Source: Limosilactobacillus reuteri (GTDB taxonomy: Bacteria; Bacillota; Bacilli; Lactobacillales; Lactobacillaceae). From it: 52,676 nucleotides of DNA. The notes under the pieces were generated by a model, which saw only the letters and a list, made by a program, of their open reading frames with translations, did not search any database and was not told where the DNA came from. A program made the position numbers and the translations under genes. Below are positions 50,488-52,676 of the stretch, piece by piece. Numbering within the stretch: position 1 is the first letter of the stretch; each line of letters starts with the position of its first letter. The stretch is from the NCBI RefSeq assembly GCF_020784725.1, contig NZ_JAJGTZ010000034.1, forward strand, positions 1-52,676. The letters are read 5' to 3'.

Positions 50488-50622
50488 GTGGAAATCCTCG
50501 TAGGCTAGCTTCGCGTCGTAACTACAAGGCTCGAGGCTAAGTCCGAACGATAATCAGCCCGTGCCGTGCTAATCACCGTTCTATCCTTAGCCCACCGCCT
50601 TGTCGAGGAAGTTAATTCCCAC
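50488..50622 (-). ncRNA. Putative structured RNA (or structured repeat) on the - strand
   Basis: The 135-base stretch folds into one long branched rod. On + coordinates the arms are 50488-50494 with 50616-50622, 50495-50500 with 50604-50609, 50524-50530 with 50597-50603, 50535-50541 with 50586-50592 and 50545-50558 with 50568-50581. Four pairs that would be A-C mismatches in a + transcript (50492/50618, 50550/50576, 50552/50574, 50555/50571) are G-U wobbles in a - transcript. This points to the - strand as the functional one. It is GC-richer than its flanks, and a terminator lies downstream on the - strand at 50420-50465. I do not recognise the family. It could be a small RNA or a copy of a mobile structured repeat. 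Confidence 0.55.
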
Positions 50623-50646
50623 TCACTTTTGTGTTTTAAATACTTC

Positions 50647-50676
50647 TTGACAGTAATCGTTAATTCCATGTACAAT
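50647..50676 (+). promoter_or_regulatory. Sigma-A promoter of tyrS
   Basis: TTGACA (50647-50652) and TACAAT (50671-50676) are 18 bases apart. Transcription would start near 50683. Confidence 0.75.
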
Positions 50677-50682
50677 GACGGC

Positions 50683-50912
50683 AATAACCAAAGATGAAGA
50701 AGTAATTTTAGTAGTAAGCGGCTGGACATTTAGGAAGCAAGTGGTAACTGTAAACTTTGCCAATGCCGTTATACGAATTACACTTACGGAGTCTTTCAGT
50801 ATTTGAACGGATCGTCTCGTTATCGACTAGAGTGGTAGCTATTTAGTTGCAAATCAAGGTGGTAACGCGGTAAATCGTCCCTGACTTCATTATTTGAAGT
50901 TGGGGATTTTTT
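50683..50912 (+). promoter_or_regulatory. Tyrosine T-box riboswitch leader of tyrS
   Basis: The specifier loop has the expected pieces: AGTA before and GAA (50775-50777) after the stem built from GTAAGCGGC and GCCGTTATAC, then one base and the specifier TAC (50779-50781). The T-box GGTGGTAACGCGG (50858-50870) carries TGGT, matching the A discriminator of tRNA-Tyr. A terminator with a T-run (50873-50912) follows. Specifier, T-box and downstream gene all agree on tyrosine. This and the - strand RNA fill the 527-base gap before tyrS. Confidence 0.92.
50873..50912 (+). terminator. T-box regulated terminator of tyrS
   Basis: AATCGTCCC and TGACTTC pair with GAAGTT and GGGGATT (with wobbles), followed by a T-run. 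Confidence 0.85.
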
Positions 50913-50939
50913 GTATCCGAGAAATTTATGGAGGTAAAC

Positions 50940-52190
50940 ATGGATATTCTTAATGAACTAGAATGGCGTGGGGCTATTAACCAAGTTACAGACGAAGAAG
51001 GCTTACGCAAATTAACATCAGAAGATAAAATTGCTCTTTACTGTGGAACGGACCCAACCGGGGATAGTCTTCATATTGGGCACTTAATTCCATTTATGAT
51101 TTTGAAACGGTTCCAATTAGCTGGTCACCACCCAGTAATTATTATTGGGGGAGGAACTGGTGCAATTGGTGATCCATCCGGCCGAAAGTCAGAACGGCAG
51201 CTTCAAACAATGGATCAAGTTCACCACAACGAAGAAGCATTAACTGCTCAAATGAAGAAGTTATTCGGCACTGAAAACTTCACGATTGTAAACAACTACG
51301 AATGGTTATCAAAGATCAGCTTGTTAGACTTCCTTCGTGACTACGGTAAACTGTTTAACATCAACACCATGTTAAATAAGGAAGTAGTAGCAAGTCGGTT
51401 AGATGCTGGAATTTCATTTACTGAGTTCACTTACCAAATTCTTCAATCAGTCGATTTCCTTCATCTTTATCGTCACAACGATGTGCAATTACAAATTGGT
51501 GGCTCCGATCAGTGGGGAAACATCACTGCCGGGATTGATTTGATTCATAAGGTTGAAGGACCAGATACTAAGGTTTACGGACTTACCATTCCATTAATGC
51601 TCAAAGCTGATGGAACTAAATTTGGAAAGACTGCGGGTGGTGCAATTTGGCTTGACCCAGAAAAGACTTCTCCATACGAATTTTATCAATTCTGGATTAA
51701 CCAAGATGACCGTGACGTTATTAAATACTTGAAGTACTTCACTTTCTTATCAAAGGAAGAAATTGATGACTTGGCAGAAAAAGTTGAGAAAGAACCATGG
51801 AAGCGAGAAGCTCAACGTCGCCTAGCCCAAGAAGTAACTAAATTTGTTCATGGCCAAGAAGCAGTTGAAGAAGCAGAACGAATTAGTAAAGCATTGTTCT
51901 CTGGGGATGTTGCTGACCTTTCTGCTGCAGAAATTGAACAAGGCTTTAAGAATATGCCTTCAGTAGATGTAGAAAATAAGAAAGAAAATATTGTTATTTG
52001 GTTAACCGATAATGGTATTGAACCTTCACGTCGCCAAGCTCGGCAAGATGTATCGAGTGGGGCTATCAGAATTAATGGGGAAAAAGTTGACGATGTTGAC
52101 GCCGAGATTGATCCCCAAGCGCATTTTGATGGTAAGTTTGTGATTGTCCGGAAGGGTAAGAAGCACTATTACTTAGCTCGCGTAAAATAA
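50940..52190 (+). CDS. tyrS: Tyrosyl-tRNA synthetase
   Basis: This 416-residue class I synthetase charges tRNA-Tyr. The HIGH motif is in GDSLHIGHLIPF near residue 45, the tyrosine-binding YQILQSVDFLHLY and GGSDQWGNITAGIDLI blocks follow, and the KMSKS-equivalent is KFGKTAGGAIWLD. An S4 RNA-binding domain covers the C-terminus (about 350-416: PSRRQARQDVSSGAIRINGE). The start is the ATG after GGAGGT; the ATG at 50928 lies before that ribosome binding site. Control by the tyrosine T-box upstream is clear. Confidence 0.96.
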   Translation: MDILNELEWRGAINQVTDEEGLRKLTSEDKIALYCGTDPTGDSLHIGHLIPFMILKRFQLAGHHPVIIIGGGTGAIGDPSGRKSERQLQTMDQVHHNEEALTAQMKKLFGTENFTIVNNYEWLSKISLLDFLRDYGKLFNINTMLNKEVVASRLDAGISFTEFTYQILQSVDFLHLYRHNDVQLQIGGSDQWGNITAGIDLIHKVEGPDTKVYGLTIPLMLKADGTKFGKTAGGAIWLDPEKTSPYEFYQFWINQDDRDVIKYLKYFTFLSKEEIDDLAEKVEKEPWKREAQRRLAQEVTKFVHGQEAVEEAERISKALFSGDVADLSAAEIEQGFKNMPSVDVENKKENIVIWLTDNGIEPSRRQARQDVSSGAIRINGEKVDDVDAEIDPQAHFDGKFVIVRKGKKHYYLARVK

Positions 52191-52208
52191 ACTAGACCAA
52201 TTGTTAGT

Positions 52209-52249
52209 AAATACGTTCTTAAAAGATAATTTAAGGGCGTATTTTTTTG
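52209..52249 (+). terminator. Intrinsic terminator after tyrS
   Basis: AAATACG plus CTTAAA pair with TTTAAG plus CGTATTT, then T-run. Confidence 0.75.
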
Positions 52250-52339
52250 TTTTTAGATATAAAAAAACAAATTTTTTCTATTTCGAATAATAAAAAAGTT
52301 CAGGTTTAAAAAATAAATTAAAAAAGTTGGAAAAAGTTG

Positions 52340-52368
52340 TTGACGAAAGGATGAAATCCATGTATAGT
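52340..52368 (+). promoter_or_regulatory. rRNA operon promoter P1
   Basis: TTGACG (52340-52345), 17 bases, TATAGT (52363-52368). Confidence 0.75.
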
Positions 52369-52434
52369 AGTTATTGTTGTCAAAACAGTTAAGTGCTGTT
52401 AAGTTGATTCAACAAAAAAAGTTAAAAATAACTG

Positions 52435-52463
52435 TTGACATCTGATTGATGACATGATATATT
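52435..52463 (+). promoter_or_regulatory. rRNA operon promoter P2
   Basis: TTGACA (52435-52440), 17 bases, TATATT (52458-52463). Confidence 0.8.
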
Positions 52464-52523
52464 AACGAAGTTGCTGATTGAGTTATCGATCAAAAGAAAT
52501 TCAAAAATAATTAAAATTTCTTC

Positions 52524-52553
52524 TTGACAAGCTAATCTGATACATGTTATAAT
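52524..52553 (+). promoter_or_regulatory. rRNA operon promoter P3
   Basis: TTGACA (52524-52529), 18 bases, TATAAT (52548-52553). About 90 bases lie between successive promoters. Confidence 0.8.
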
Positions 52554-52676
52554 AAATATGTTGATTGGCTGCTTGATTAGCCAACAGGTAGACCTTTGAA
52601 AACTGAACAAAGTTTCGACGAATCAAATGTGTAGGGTCTTCAATCACGATGTGATTTGAAGCAAAACATTTGCGAA
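52554..52676 (+). other. rrn: Pre-16S rRNA leader (16S gene begins beyond the window)
   Basis: The leader has a TTGGCT/AGCCAA hairpin (52564-52583) and the block CTTTGAAAACTGAACAAAG near 52593, a sequence I associate with lactobacillus rRNA operon leaders and spacers. No mature 16S start (GAGTTTGATC) is reached before the window ends. The 486 bases after tyrS therefore hold a terminator, three promoters and this leader, and no protein gene. Confidence 0.7.

Noticed and set aside
50505-50729. A 74-codon open frame on the - strand
   Set aside because: It lies over the structured segment and the tyrS promoter, has no ribosome binding site in front of its start and a biased composition. The wobble pattern favours a structural RNA instead.

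Overview
The window looks like chromosomal DNA of a heterofermentative lactobacillus, closest in my judgement to Limosilactobacillus reuteri. The support is low GC, strong AGGAGG-type ribosome binding sites, T-box and PyrR leader regulation, the familiar noc-parA-parB block, a SorC-type deoxynucleoside regulator and a purE-K-B / purC-S-Q-L-F-M-N-H-D layout. The species name is inferred from protein character, not from a search. Almost everything is on the + strand; only an HAD-like gene, cfa and one putative structured RNA are on the - strand.

Layout. 1-440: 3' end of an IS200/IS605-type tnpA element with a hairpin-rich tail. 646-2854: glutamine-type ABC transporter (receptor-permease fusion plus ATPase). 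2883-4509: T-box leader and a CycA-like amino acid permease. 4510-5454: long non-coding stretch ending in a nucleoside-transporter control region (DeoR-like operator, short hairpin transcript, cre box). 5455-8643: nucleoside transporter, nucleoside hydrolase and 3-hydroxyacyl-CoA dehydrogenase, each preceded by a cre or cre-like site. 8824-14384: rsmG-noc-parA-parB-DUF951-ychF-DUF1129, a typical origin-proximal block. 14598-19625: deoC-deoB-pdp-deoD followed by deoR. 19704-20846: a CBS-less IMP dehydrogenase. 21027-25255: two-component system, azlCD exporter and a LysR regulator. 25266-30133: pyrB-C-D-F-E operon behind two tandem PyrR-type attenuators; pyrD is broken by a 5-bp tandem duplication. 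30200-35194: degenerate HAD protein, cfa, AI-2E family transporter and fhs. 35469-48416: twelve purine genes in two transcription units, both with PurBox-like sites. 48512-52190: gpmA, a DUF975-like membrane protein, a - strand structured RNA candidate and T-box-controlled tyrS. 52250-52676: three tandem strong promoters and the leader of an rRNA operon whose 16S gene starts beyond the window.

How it fits together. This is a nucleotide metabolism neighbourhood. Uptake and hydrolysis (transporter, RihC-like hydrolase) and phosphorolysis (deo operon) recover bases and pentoses from nucleosides. The pyr and pur operons make pyrimidine and purine nucleotides de novo, fhs supplies formyl-tetrahydrofolate for PurN and PurH, and guaB commits IMP to GMP. 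The regulatory sites agree: DeoR-like dyads at the transporter and deo promoters, cre boxes on the carbon-recovery genes, PyrR loops on pyr and PurBoxes on pur. The pyrD frameshift predicts loss of de novo pyrimidine synthesis unless another dihydroorotate dehydrogenase exists, which would make the salvage genes more important.

I found no defence island, CRISPR array or prophage. The least explained signals are the - strand structured RNA at 50488-50622, the catalytically dead HAD protein at 30200-30841, the inside-out parS repeat in front of rsmG-noc-parAB, and the attenuated leader of the nucleoside transporter.
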